Of a stretch of 64,000 nucleotides of DNA, positions 51,974 through 60,812 are shown in pieces. Both the position numbers and the translations under genes were made by a program. Numbering within the stretch: the stretch's first letter is position 1; each line of letters starts with the position of its first letter. The notes beneath the pieces are model-generated. The model was given only the letters and a program-made list of their open reading frames with translations, was not told the origin of the DNA and did no database searches. Source of the stretch: Clostridia bacterium (lineage in GTDB: Bacteria; Bacillota; Clostridia; Oscillospirales; Acutalibacteraceae); contig JAFVBH010000077.1 of the NCBI GenBank assembly GCA_017480115.1, forward strand, positions 1-64,000, written 5' to 3'.

Positions 51974-53212
51974 TTATTGATGACCTGATTTTTTGCGCTT
52001 TTTGAGAATGAAGACCTGCAGCAGCACGAACAGCCCCACGGTCAGCACTGCGGTAATGATTTTGCCCGGCGTTACGGAAAAGTCTGCTTTGCCTGCCTCC
52101 AGCGCCGCGTAATTCGCGCGTATATCGTTCACTGCGGCTTTCAGATTATACCGTGCGTCTTCACACTCATTTTTGCCCGCAAAGGCTTTATTCGCGAGCC
52201 GCTGTGCCTGTGTATCCGCATTGGTGTAGGCAAATTTCAGTTTTCTGAACGTCGAGGATTTAAATTCCGGCAATGTAAAGCTGTCCGCAACGTATGCCAT
52301 GGTAACGAGAAGATCTCTGCGCGCCAGCAGACTTTGCTCCCGATATTCCGCCAAACGGGCGACGTCGTCGGTAATGAACATGTTATAGCCTGCCTGTACG
52401 AGGTTTTCCCAGTAATCCGGCGTATCCAGCCGCTTGCCGGAAAGATCTTTTCTGGAGATGCGCGCCATGGCGCCGCTCAATGCCGAAAACCGCTTTGCCA
52501 CTGTTTTGCCGAAAACCACGCCGTAAGGATTTGAGGCGGCGAACCACACATACGCGCCGTTATCTTTCAGCAATTTCTTTTCGGTGGACAGGGCTTTAAA
52601 AATAACATTTGTTTTTTGGTATACGACAATGTTGAGCAGGGAATTTCCAAAGGAGTTTTTCCATGCGAGCGCCTTATCGGCGGACGCGCGCAGCACAAAC
52701 AGGCACTTGCCCAAAAGTCCGGTTTCCCGTACCGCCTGATAAACGTCATCGCGGATTGCAAAGTCAAAATCCAGCAGATACAGGGTTCTTTCTCCGAATG
52801 TCTCCAACGTATCCGTAAGCAGCGGTACGGTGTATTCGGTCTCCGCGGTATTGCCGCCTGCGCCCTCTTTGACGCGCAGCTGCTGAATATCGGCATAAGA
52901 AAGCGCGTTGATGGGCGTGTGATCCGTATCGCAAATGCGCGAAAGATCGTCGTCCTCTGCGAGAATTAAAACGCCGTCGGCGGTCTTTCGGATCGGCAGA
53001 CGCAGCATATCCGCGCCCGCGTGGATCGCCGCCTGCAGCGCCGGTTGAGAGTTCTCGGGGTAGGTGTCATGGATCCCCATGTCGGAAATAATAATCAGGC
53101 TGCGGGTATCTGCGGTTTCTTCGCCCTCCGCAAAAGCGGGGATCGCAAACATCGTCAGCAGCAATGCTGCAAGCATCATTACCGCAGTCAGTCGTATGGT
53201 CGGTCTTTTCAT
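51974..53212 (-). CDS. Secreted GDPD-like pseudoenzyme with C-terminal membrane anchor
   Basis: The protein has 412 residues: a signal peptide (about 1-28), a glycerophosphodiester phosphodiesterase-type domain and a C-terminal helix with a KKRKK stop. The GDPD framework is clear (IHDTYPENSQPALQAAIHAGADML, then TADGVLIL). The catalytic residues are gone: the HRG position reads DMG (44-46), ELD reads RLP, and the second His-Asp reads EDD. It should therefore not hydrolyse phosphodiesters by the known mechanism. Start at 53212 follows GAGGG by 8 bases. Upstream is a lipoprotein and downstream YhhN. Confidence 0.8.
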   Translation of the reverse strand: MKRPTIRLTAVMMLAALLLTMFAIPAFAEGEETADTRSLIIISDMGIHDTYPENSQPALQAAIHAGADMLRLPIRKTADGVLILAEDDDLSRICDTDHTPINALSYADIQQLRVKEGAGGNTAETEYTVPLLTDTLETFGERTLYLLDFDFAIRDDVYQAVRETGLLGKCLFVLRASADKALAWKNSFGNSLLNIVVYQKTNVIFKALSTEKKLLKDNGAYVWFAASNPYGVVFGKTVAKRFSALSGAMARISRKDLSGKRLDTPDYWENLVQAGYNMFITDDVARLAEYREQSLLARRDLLVTMAYVADSFTLPEFKSSTFRKLKFAYTNADTQAQRLANKAFAGKNECEDARYNLKAAVNDIRANYAALEAGKADFSVTPGKIITAVLTVGLFVLLQVFILKKRKKSGHQ

Positions 53213-53232
53213 AATGCAACCCTCACAGAACA

Positions 53233-54126
53233 TCAGTAGGAAAAATCATAGAATGTATAGTGCTCTTCGTACAGGCACTTTCCGTTCAAAAAGTTTGTAG
53301 ACGCGATAATGAGATCCATCTCCGCCTGCGCGTCGATCTGCGCGTACATGTGCTGCTCCAGCTGCAGCAGCCTGCCGTCGCTGTCCACACGGAATTTCAG
53401 ATAACTGCCCGCGTAGGTGCAATCCAGTCGGAGCGTGTCTGTTTTGACGTTCCAAACATAATTTTTGATCGCGTCTAAAATTTTATTTCTGTCAAACGGC
53501 GACATCAGACTGCCCATGCCGTTGCCGCCGGATATGGGATTCAGTTCCGGCGCAAAGTAGAGATAATACTCCTTCCAGCCGTCGCCCTTGATGTATTCCG
53601 CGCCAGTAATAAAATCGATATTTTCCGGCTCTGTATAGCTGACGGACGCGCCGAACAACGGGAATTTCTCGATGACCGCGGGGGCGTCGCCCTTTTGAAT
53701 GATCTCGGGGTCGGCAGCCGCCTGCGCAGCGGAGTTGTGTACGACAACGTTTTTGGAGACGATAGTCAGCACGCGGCTTGCAATACCCGTCGGCTCACCG
53801 GTGGTTATATCGTTAAAATCCTGCCATTGGGTGCGGCGGAACCCGACAGTATCATTTTTGATCGGGGCGACTGCGCTTTTATAGACCTTTAAGGCTCTGG
53901 CGGGGCGAATACTTTTTGCCCCCGGCGCGACGATCACGCCGACGGCGTCTGTGACTGGCTCTGCCGGCAGCTCGTTTGCCGCGTCCTCGTCGGCGGGCTG
54001 CGCGGCAGCATCGGTATCCAGCACCAGCGGATATACCGGCGTTGGTTGCCGTTTCCCGCAGGCAGCCAGCGGCAGCAGCAAAACCACACACAGCAGCAGC
54101 GCCGGTAGTTTAAGCTTCTGTTTCAT
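53233..54126 (-). CDS. Hypothetical lipoprotein
   Basis: The protein has 297 residues. The signal peptide ends LPLAACG, a lipobox with Cys at about 23. A Pro/Ala/Asp-rich linker (about 24-65) precedes a globular domain of beta type with the segment GWKEYYLYFAPELNPISGGNGMGSLMSP. I do not recognise this domain. It overlaps the VTT gene by 17 bases and ends 20 bases before the GDPD-like gene, so the three are translationally close and probably act at the membrane outer face. Confidence 0.7.
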   Translation of the reverse strand: MKQKLKLPALLLCVVLLLPLAACGKRQPTPVYPLVLDTDAAAQPADEDAANELPAEPVTDAVGVIVAPGAKSIRPARALKVYKSAVAPIKNDTVGFRRTQWQDFNDITTGEPTGIASRVLTIVSKNVVVHNSAAQAAADPEIIQKGDAPAVIEKFPLFGASVSYTEPENIDFITGAEYIKGDGWKEYYLYFAPELNPISGGNGMGSLMSPFDRNKILDAIKNYVWNVKTDTLRLDCTYAGSYLKFRVDSDGRLLQLEQHMYAQIDAQAEMDLIIASTNFLNGKCLYEEHYTFYDFSY

Positions 54127-54808
54127 TACTTTGCCCCTCTCTCTTTTTATCTAAAACAAATTTCTTCAGCAGATATGCGATTACGCCCACGGGAATCAAA
54201 CAGATCACGATAAGAATGATCTTATCCATGGGAATAAATTTGAATATATCATTGCCCAGAATCGTAAACAGGATTACCCGCCAGGAAACGCCGAGAAAAG
54301 AAAACAGCAGGTATTTCAAAAATCCGCACCCTGACACGCCATATAACAGGCTGACAAAATCGATGGGGAACGCGGGCACGGCGCGAATGCCGAAAATCAG
54401 TCCCGGTTTGGTGCCAAGCTCCTTTTTTAAAAGTTTTTTTCCTTTTTCCGACTTAGAGAGGATCGTGACGACGGTTTTTCGCCCCAGCAGCTTGCCAAGA
54501 AAATAGGTGAGGGTCAGCTCGATCAGAATGCCGGTCAGGTTCAGCGTAATCGCCCATGCATGGGAAAACATACCGCCCACCGCTACATAAACAAGGGACG
54601 CGGGGATCACAAATACAACGGATTTCAGCGCGTAGACCAGCAGTACGATCGCCGATTGAATCCCGTTGTTATCACTGACAGAAGCGAGCTTCGCCACATC
54701 GATCGTGGAAAGCCGATCATAATTCAAAATCGCTAAAATAAAAATAATCATCGCAATGCCGCAGCGAATAAAAATACCGGCAAGCTCGCGTTTTGTGAAT
54801 TTTGACAT
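54110..54808 (-). CDS. TVP38/TMEM64 (VTT, DedA superfamily) membrane protein
   Basis: The protein has 232 residues with about six hydrophobic segments. It has the VTT signature: VFVIPASLVYVAVGGMFSHAWAITLNLTGILIELTLTYFLGKLLGRK, then GIRAVPAFPIDFVSLLYGVSGCGFLKYLLFSFLG. DedA-superfamily proteins include lipid scramblases and undecaprenyl-phosphate flippases. It is first in the four-gene minus-strand set that ends with YhhN. Confidence 0.88.
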   Translation of the reverse strand: MSKFTKRELAGIFIRCGIAMIIFILAILNYDRLSTIDVAKLASVSDNNGIQSAIVLLVYALKSVVFVIPASLVYVAVGGMFSHAWAITLNLTGILIELTLTYFLGKLLGRKTVVTILSKSEKGKKLLKKELGTKPGLIFGIRAVPAFPIDFVSLLYGVSGCGFLKYLLFSFLGVSWRVILFTILGNDIFKFIPMDKIILIVICLIPVGVIAYLLKKFVLDKKREGQSNETEA

Positions 54809-54901
54809 TTTTCACCACATAAAGCAGTCTCTGATTCATTACCGGCTTGTGATTGCTTATGTTTAATGAATCGGAGTCCACCGGAATCATAATTTATAAT
54901 G

Positions 54902-54930
54902 AGTATATACTATTTAACTGCAATTTTCAA
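54902..54930 (-). promoter_or_regulatory. Sigma-A promoter of the VTT-lipoprotein-GDPD-YhhN operon
   Basis: On the minus strand TTGAAA (54930-54925) and TATACT (54907-54902) are 17 bases apart. Confidence 0.65.
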
Positions 54931-54978
54931 GTCTTACTGAAAATATCCTAAAATTCACGCTTTCGCAATATTTTACTC

Positions 54979-55008
54979 TTGTAAAAACACAGCGACATGT
55001 GGTATACT
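54979..55008 (+). promoter_or_regulatory. Sigma-A promoter of the flavoprotein gene
   Basis: TTGTAA (54979-54984), 18 bases, and TATACT (55003-55008). It is divergent from the VTT operon promoter. Confidence 0.6.
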
Positions 55009-55083
55009 GTCTTGTAAACTACAGTACTGTGTCCGATCATGTGCTTTTGCGGGTCGGGCGAATCGTAAAAGGATATGGAGATT

Positions 55084-56523
55084 ATGGAAAAATTTGACGC
55101 AGTGATCATCGGCGCCGGTCCCGCGGGTATTTTTACCGCGCTGGAGCTGTATGAAAAGCAGACTGATGATTTTAAAGTTCTCGTGGTTGATGAGGGAAAA
55201 AGCATTTATGATCGCGCGTGTCCGGCGCGAAAACACGGAAAATGCGTGCGCTGCAACCCTTGCAATATCATGAGCGGCTGGGCGGGCGCAGGCGCTTTTT
55301 CTGACGGGAAGCTTTCGCTTTCCGAGGAAGTCGGCGGCAATCTGACGGACTATTTGCCCGTGGAAACTGTGCGGGAATACATAAATTACGCCGATTCGGT
55401 GTATCTTAAATTCGGCGCCCCCGATCTTGTGTTCGGCAAGGGCGATAAAAAAGCGGACGAGATTGCCTATGAATGCTCCAAGCATAATATTCACTTGGTA
55501 AAATGCCCCGTGCGTCACATGGGCACCGAGTATTCCTACGATGTGCTGCGGGCGATGTTCGATTTTCTGAACGCGAAGGCGGGCTTTACCTTTATGGCGA
55601 AGACCCATGCCGACCCCGTGATCAGCGACAGCGGGGAAGCCGTCGGCGCGGTATTGACCGACAGTCAAGGAAATACAACCGAGGTCGCGTCGGATTTTGT
55701 TGTTGCGGCGCCCGGGCGCGGCGGCGCGGACTGGCTCAGCGCCATTGCGAAAAAGCATAATATTAACATTCAGAACAATGCCGTGGATATCGGTGTGCGC
55801 GTTGAATGCCCCAATTCGGTGATGGATCACCTGACCAAGCACCTGTACGAGGCGAAAATGGTCTATTATTCCGACACGTTTGAAAATAAAGTACGTACGT
55901 TCTGTATGAATCCCGGCGGCATCGTCAGCGAAGAGCATTATAACGAGGGCTTTAACAATTCGTTTGCAAAGAGCATTGCCGTCGTCAACGGGCACAGCTA
56001 CGCGGACGAGGACGCCCATACGGAGAACACCAACTTCGCGCTGCTGGTATCTACAAAATTTACCGAGCCGTTTAATCAGCCCATTGAATACGGCAGATAC
56101 ATCGCGCAGCTTGGCAACATGCTCACCGGCGATAAGGTCATCGTACAGCGCTTGGGCGATCTGCTTATGGGTAGACGGACGGACGCGTCCCGGCTGAAAA
56201 AGTCCACCACCCGCCCGACGCTGACCACCGCCATTCCCGGCGATCTCTCCTTTGTTCTGCCGCACCGGCATCTGACCAGCATTATCGAGGCGCTGCGCGC
56301 TTTCGATCATATCGCTCCCGGTCTTTATTCCAAAAATACGCTGCTTTACGGCGTGGAGGTCAAGTTCTATTCCTCCAAGATCGACGTCAACAGCAGCTTT
56401 GAGACTGCGGTGAAGCATCTTTACGCCATCGGCGACGGCGCGGGGATTACCCGCGGGCTGATGCAGGCGTCTGTGACCGGCGTGATCGTCGCGCGGGATA
56501 TTCTTGCAAAACTTGAATCGTAA
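55084..56523 (+). CDS. FAD-dependent oxidoreductase of the COG2509 type
   Basis: The protein has 479 residues. An N-terminal dinucleotide fold (AVIIGAGPAGIFTALEL) is followed by a Cys-rich segment, CVRCNPCNIMSGWAGAGAFSDGKLSL, characteristic of these predicted dehydrogenases. Late motifs FVLPHRHLTSIIEAL and LYAIGDGAGITRGLMQASVTGVIVARDI complete the FAD site. Substrate is unknown. The ATG at 55084 is favoured by AAAGGA 10 bases upstream. Fifteen bases separate it from pncC. Confidence 0.88.
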   Translation: MEKFDAVIIGAGPAGIFTALELYEKQTDDFKVLVVDEGKSIYDRACPARKHGKCVRCNPCNIMSGWAGAGAFSDGKLSLSEEVGGNLTDYLPVETVREYINYADSVYLKFGAPDLVFGKGDKKADEIAYECSKHNIHLVKCPVRHMGTEYSYDVLRAMFDFLNAKAGFTFMAKTHADPVISDSGEAVGAVLTDSQGNTTEVASDFVVAAPGRGGADWLSAIAKKHNINIQNNAVDIGVRVECPNSVMDHLTKHLYEAKMVYYSDTFENKVRTFCMNPGGIVSEEHYNEGFNNSFAKSIAVVNGHSYADEDAHTENTNFALLVSTKFTEPFNQPIEYGRYIAQLGNMLTGDKVIVQRLGDLLMGRRTDASRLKKSTTRPTLTTAIPGDLSFVLPHRHLTSIIEALRAFDHIAPGLYSKNTLLYGVEVKFYSSKIDVNSSFETAVKHLYAIGDGAGITRGLMQASVTGVIVARDILAKLES

Positions 56524-56541
56524 TGAACGGCAGGGGATTTG

Positions 56542-57030
56542 ATGTTTGAGTCCGAAGCGCAGACAGTCGTTGCCCGTCTGCGGGAAAAAAATATGACCGT
56601 CGCCTTTGCGGAATCCTGCACCGGCGGCATGCTGGCGGCGGCGTTGACTGCGGTCAGCGGCGCGTCCGACGTGTTTGCGTTCGGCGGCGTGACCTACTCC
56701 AATGAGATGAAGGAGAAGCTCTTGGGGGTGCGGCATGAGACGCTCGCGGTTCACGGCGCGGTCAGCGCGCAGACGGCGGAGCAGATGGCGCAAGGGATTC
56801 TCCAGTTTTCCGGCGCTTATATCGGCGTTTCGATCACCGGTATTGCGGGACCGAATTCCGATAACACCGCGAAACCGGTAGGGCTGATTTACGTTTGTGT
56901 CAAAGCCTGCGACGGCTATTCCCGCGTCGTGGAGCTGCGCAACAATTTTACAGAGCATATTCGTGAAAACAACAGGTGTTCGGCGGTCAGGACAGCGCTT
57001 GATCTGCTGAACGAGTATCTGACCAGATAA
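56542..57030 (+). CDS. pncC: Stand-alone CinA C-terminal domain (NMN deamidase PncC)
   Basis: The protein has 162 residues, matching single-domain PncC. It has the catalytic region AFAESCTGGMLAAALTAVSGASDVFAFGGVTYSNEMKEKLLGV, then GAVSAQTAEQMAQGI and SITGIAGPNSDN. PncC hydrolyses nicotinamide mononucleotide to nicotinate mononucleotide in pyridine salvage. The ATG at 56542 follows CAGGGG; a TTG three bases earlier is possible. The sortase gene begins 16 bases later. Confidence 0.92.
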   Translation: MFESEAQTVVARLREKNMTVAFAESCTGGMLAAALTAVSGASDVFAFGGVTYSNEMKEKLLGVRHETLAVHGAVSAQTAEQMAQGILQFSGAYIGVSITGIAGPNSDNTAKPVGLIYVCVKACDGYSRVVELRNNFTEHIRENNRCSAVRTALDLLNEYLTR

Positions 57031-57046
57031 GGAAAGCGAAAGTATT

Positions 57047-58171
57047 ATGGAAAAAGAACCCGTAAAAAATACGCCGGAGCAAAGACCGATCGTTCGCGTG
57101 GTCAACGCCGCCGATAAGCAAAAAGCAAACACGCCGCAGCGTAAAACCGGCGCGCCCGCGACCCGCGGCGCACAGCAGGCATATCGTTCCGCTGCGGCTG
57201 CCGCGAGCGAAAACCGCCGCAGGAAGATCGCGTTCTGGATCATTGTTGCCGTAACATTTCTTGTGCTTGCGGTATTTGGGATATATCTGCTGTTTTTTAA
57301 CAAACAACAGGATACTGTTTCTCCAAACAGAAACGTCGTAGGGAATGTGGAGATGTACGATCCTACCTCTGCCATGGCGCAGCTGACGTATAATGTCCCG
57401 TCAAATGTGCAGTTCCCCGCTGGAATGCAGGAGAAATATAAGGCGCTTTACGCTGCGGACCGGCATTTTGTCGGCTGGCTTTCCGTGCCCAATACTTCTA
57501 TGGATACTGCCGTCTATCAGGCGGGGGATAATGAATACTATCTGAAAAAAGACTTGTGGGGAGGATATTCCCGCTACGGCACCGTTTTTTTGGACGCCTA
57601 TGACGATCCGGTCAATTTGAGCAGGAATACCGTAATCTACGGGCATAATTTTGACGATGACAAGGACGGCAGCTACGACGATTATATTTTCGGTGATGTG
57701 CATAAATATCTGGACGTGGATTTTTACAGAACTGCGCCCGTCATCGAATATAATACGCTGTACAGAGATTACAAATGGAAGGTTATCGGTTGCTTCCTTA
57801 CCAACGGCAGCAGTGAAGGGGATAATGATTACCTGTTCTATTATATCGCAACTTCCATGAATAACGACAATTTTATGGAGTATATTGATGAGCTGAACCA
57901 GCGCAGTCATATCCATACCACGGTCGATGTGCAGCCCGATGATAAGCTCCTGACCTTGTCTACCTGCACCTATTTCTTTGATACCAACGGCGCCCTCCGG
58001 GACGCGCGATGTGTACTGGTGGCGCGCATGGTACGTGACGGCGAAAGTACGGACGTTGACGTTGCCGGCGCGACACAGAATCCGAATCCCCGGTATCCGC
58101 AGTTGTACTATGACGTGTTTGGCGGTTCCAATCCCTACCGCGATGCGAAAAAATGGTACCCTGCGTACTGA
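57047..58171 (+). CDS. Class B sortase (first of a tandem pair)
   Basis: The protein has 374 residues: a cytoplasmic basic/Ala-rich segment of about 60, one membrane helix (62-84), a short stalk, and a class B sortase domain. The catalytic His200 is in YGHNF, Cys307 in LSTCTYFF and Arg327 in LVARMVR. Class B sortases join surface proteins or pilins to peptidoglycan or each other. No substrate with a sorting signal is seen in the window. The C-terminus carries an extra tail, NPRYPQ...YYDVFGGSNPYRDA, also found in the next gene. The start follows AAAGCGAAAG weakly. Confidence 0.9.
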   Translation: MEKEPVKNTPEQRPIVRVVNAADKQKANTPQRKTGAPATRGAQQAYRSAAAAASENRRRKIAFWIIVAVTFLVLAVFGIYLLFFNKQQDTVSPNRNVVGNVEMYDPTSAMAQLTYNVPSNVQFPAGMQEKYKALYAADRHFVGWLSVPNTSMDTAVYQAGDNEYYLKKDLWGGYSRYGTVFLDAYDDPVNLSRNTVIYGHNFDDDKDGSYDDYIFGDVHKYLDVDFYRTAPVIEYNTLYRDYKWKVIGCFLTNGSSEGDNDYLFYYIATSMNNDNFMEYIDELNQRSHIHTTVDVQPDDKLLTLSTCTYFFDTNGALRDARCVLVARMVRDGESTDVDVAGATQNPNPRYPQLYYDVFGGSNPYRDAKKWYPAY

Positions 58172-58204
58172 TACATAAATCCAAACAGTAAGGAAGTGAA
58201 GTTG

Positions 58205-59758
58205 ATGAGCGAAAACAGAGGCAATTACGGCCGTGACGGTGATATCGATTCCGAGATCGCCGATATTCTCAGCGAGGTTTCGGAATATTCCAGAAACCGC
58301 GCCCAAAGCGAATCCATCAGTGAAATGGCGCACCGTTACGGCGTTGACGTCGGTTCATCAGCTTATGCATATGAGGGCGACCGCCCCCCCGTGGATTACG
58401 GCAGCGGCTACCGTCCCTACAATCGTCCCCGGGAACAATATGACGAAAAAGGCGCCCGCATTGTCTTTGACGCCGATAACGGCGCGACCACTGTCAGCGG
58501 CAGGATCGCCGCAGGCAGAGCTTCCGCTGCGCGTATGGCAAACGCCGCGGAGCCGTCTGTTGCCGAGCGTCGCCGAATCCTTCGGGAGCAGCAGCAAGCC
58601 AGTGTTCATGTCGTGTATGATGCTGACACCTCCTCGCATGCGGCGAAAGAAGCGCCTTTTGAAAATATCGGCGAGAGGGAAACGCTGCCTCCGGTGTCCG
58701 ATGGGAAAGAGAATCGCAAGAAAAAAACTAAAAAAGAAAAAACAACAAAGAAGAAATCCGCCAAACCGGGAGAGCTGACAAAGACGCAGCGCGTTTTTAA
58801 GACTTTTATTCCGTGGACGGGCGATTCTAAGCGGGAGTATATTCGTAAGATCGTTATGGACGTCTCTTTTGTCGTCCTGCTGATCTGCGCGCTGTACTTT
58901 ATGGATTATTTTATCGAGTATAACAATGCGTCCAAGAATAATCCGTCGCCGCCCGAGGTGGTAACCGAGGTTTCGGACGCGGAAGCGCTTGCTGAAAAGT
59001 GGGCGGGAATTCGCGCAAAATATCCGGGCGTGGATTTCCCCGAGGGGATGAACATCGCCTATGCCGACCTGTATGCGCAAAATCAGGATTTTGTCGGCTG
59101 GATCTCCATCGATAATACGCCCATCGATTCTCAGGTTGTACAGAGCGATGACAATGAATATTATCTGAAGCATGATTTTCGGCAGGTCTATACCCGTTAC
59201 GGCAGTCTCTTTATGGACTACCGCAACAATATTAAAGAACTGGACGATAATACCCTGATCTACGGGCATCATATGCGGGACGGGCTGGGCTTTGCCAAGC
59301 TGGAAAAATATAAGACCGTGGACGGATATAAGGAGTCCCCGATCATCGAGTTTAACACGCTGTATAAAAACTACAAGTGGAAGGTTTTTGCGGTTTTCCT
59401 GACAAACAATAAAGCATCCGATGATAACGGCTATATGTTCAACATCATTGTACCCAACTTCCATACAAGAGAGTCCTATATGGGCTATATCGACGCGGTC
59501 AACGAGCGCTCGCTTTACAGTACCGGCGTTGATGTTTTGCCGAGCGATAAGATTTTGACCCTGATCACCTGTGATTACAATTATGACGATGAGCGTTTGG
59601 TCGTCATCGCCCGTCAGGTACGGGACGGGGAGAAGGAGAATGTGGATTTCTCTAAGATCGTTGCCAATGAAAATCCCCGCTACCCGCAAAAGTGGTATGA
59701 CGTTATGGGGCTTTCCAATCCCTATAGAGACGCGTATCGCTGGCGTCCCAATGAATAA
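58205..59758 (+). CDS. Class B sortase (second of the pair) with a 210-residue cytoplasmic extension
   Basis: The protein has 517 residues. Residues 1-210 are low-complexity and probably disordered, ending in a Lys-rich block (169-185). A membrane helix (216-236) follows, then the sortase domain with His355 in YGHHM, Cys456 in LITCDYNY and Arg470 in VIARQVR. The domain and the C-terminal tail (NPRYPQKWYDVMGLSNPYRDA) resemble the first sortase, so the pair probably arose by duplication. The ATG at 58205 follows AAGGA by 9 bases. The long internal extension may bind a partner. Confidence 0.9.
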   Translation: MSENRGNYGRDGDIDSEIADILSEVSEYSRNRAQSESISEMAHRYGVDVGSSAYAYEGDRPPVDYGSGYRPYNRPREQYDEKGARIVFDADNGATTVSGRIAAGRASAARMANAAEPSVAERRRILREQQQASVHVVYDADTSSHAAKEAPFENIGERETLPPVSDGKENRKKKTKKEKTTKKKSAKPGELTKTQRVFKTFIPWTGDSKREYIRKIVMDVSFVVLLICALYFMDYFIEYNNASKNNPSPPEVVTEVSDAEALAEKWAGIRAKYPGVDFPEGMNIAYADLYAQNQDFVGWISIDNTPIDSQVVQSDDNEYYLKHDFRQVYTRYGSLFMDYRNNIKELDDNTLIYGHHMRDGLGFAKLEKYKTVDGYKESPIIEFNTLYKNYKWKVFAVFLTNNKASDDNGYMFNIIVPNFHTRESYMGYIDAVNERSLYSTGVDVLPSDKILTLITCDYNYDDERLVVIARQVRDGEKENVDFSKIVANENPRYPQKWYDVMGLSNPYRDAYRWRPNE

Positions 59759-59759
59759 G

Positions 59760-59782
59760 CCGGCGGTTTTGGCGCCGGTTTT
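59760..59782 (+). terminator. Terminator after the sortase pair
   Basis: CCGGCG (59760-59765) and CGCCGG (59773-59778) form a stem with a 7-base loop, followed by TTTT. Confidence 0.7.
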
Positions 59783-59827
59783 GTCTGTCTGACCTCGTTC
59801 CGCTCTGTCCTGCAAAGGAGGTTTTCC

Positions 59828-60796
59828 ATGCATATCCGTCTTTTTTCCTGCGGTGCGGAAAGCGATCTGTTTAATATTGCGGTAAAAGCAAAGACCGCAG
59901 CGGTATTCGGTTCATTTTCCGATGGGCCTTGTGTGATCGAGTCTTATCGCGACCTGCACGCGATGCTTCCCGCCTTTGCCGCGTCGTTGAACAGCAGTGA
60001 TTTGACGGTGCTTTTTGCGGGGACAGATGTTTTTTATGAAAGTAAACAAAAGCTATTTCAGATCCTGCATCTGAAATGTGAGATTTCTGTAGATGTGCTG
60101 GAGCTGTTGTCCGATTCCCTGTCCGCAGTGGAAAAAGAGATTTACTCGTTGTTTCCCGTAAACGCCGTGATTTTCCCATCTGCTGACGGCGTGCATTCTG
60201 CCTTTTCCTGCCGGGCAGGCAAGCATCATTTCCTTTTATGTCCGATCGCTCCGGGGTTTCTTACCCTTGTGGAGCATGACGTTATGCAATGGCTGACCGT
60301 CAGGGCGCCGCTGACCGCGGATCGTGGGGATCCCTGCCAAAAGCTGTGTCGGGACGCGTCAGATGTGCTGTATCAGCGGCACTTATCTGTCGGTATCGCC
60401 GATACCGCAACAAGCGGATTTATCGAAACGCCGGTGATCGCATTGGGCGCGCATGGCGGCTGCTTTAAGTTTTCGCAGGAGAAGGCGGGGCAGACCAAAG
60501 GCAGCCCGCAGGATTTTACCGCGCAGCTGGCGGGCAACGCTGCATGGGCGTGCAATACGGAGCTGGGTATCGCGATGTCCAACGTTTACAAACTGCAAAA
60601 GCGCGGTAAAGAACAGCATGTGGTATATATCTCCGTCTCTTATGATAATATCGTAACTGTCAGTCGGGTCTATTCCGGCGATATGGAGATGGCGGCTTTC
60701 CTGAAAAAAGCGGCAGGAGAGCTGTTCTCGCTGCTGGTTTGTACAGTGACGGAGTATTTTATAAAGTCTGAAATTGATGACTTTGATGTGTTTTAA
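59828..60796 (+). CDS. Divergent CinA-like protein (MoCF-like plus CinA-C-like regions), motifs eroded
   Basis: The protein has 322 residues. Residues about 55-160 follow the CinA N-terminal (MoeA/Mog-like) order: SDLTVLFAGTDVFYESKQKLFQ where CinA has a GGLGPTxDD motif, then VNAVIFPSADGVHSAF and LLCPIAPGFLTLVEHDVMQWL where CinA has the lPGpPxE step. Residues about 185-305 resemble CinA-C (VGIADTATSGFIE for the ESCTGG region, ELGIAMSN for TGIAGP). Most catalytic residues are changed. This is my by-eye alignment. The start follows AAAGGAGG. Confidence 0.5.
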   Translation: MHIRLFSCGAESDLFNIAVKAKTAAVFGSFSDGPCVIESYRDLHAMLPAFAASLNSSDLTVLFAGTDVFYESKQKLFQILHLKCEISVDVLELLSDSLSAVEKEIYSLFPVNAVIFPSADGVHSAFSCRAGKHHFLLCPIAPGFLTLVEHDVMQWLTVRAPLTADRGDPCQKLCRDASDVLYQRHLSVGIADTATSGFIETPVIALGAHGGCFKFSQEKAGQTKGSPQDFTAQLAGNAAWACNTELGIAMSNVYKLQKRGKEQHVVYISVSYDNIVTVSRVYSGDMEMAAFLKKAAGELFSLLVCTVTEYFIKSEIDDFDVF

Positions 60797-60812
60797 TGTT
60801 GGGATTGTTTCT

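Noticed and set aside
54973..57375. Very long open frame (800 codons) on the minus strand
   Set aside because: It lies antisense to the flavoprotein, pncC and the start of the first sortase gene, all with clear motifs and ribosome-binding sites. The translation shows no recognisable domain; GC-rich codon use leaves antisense frames open.
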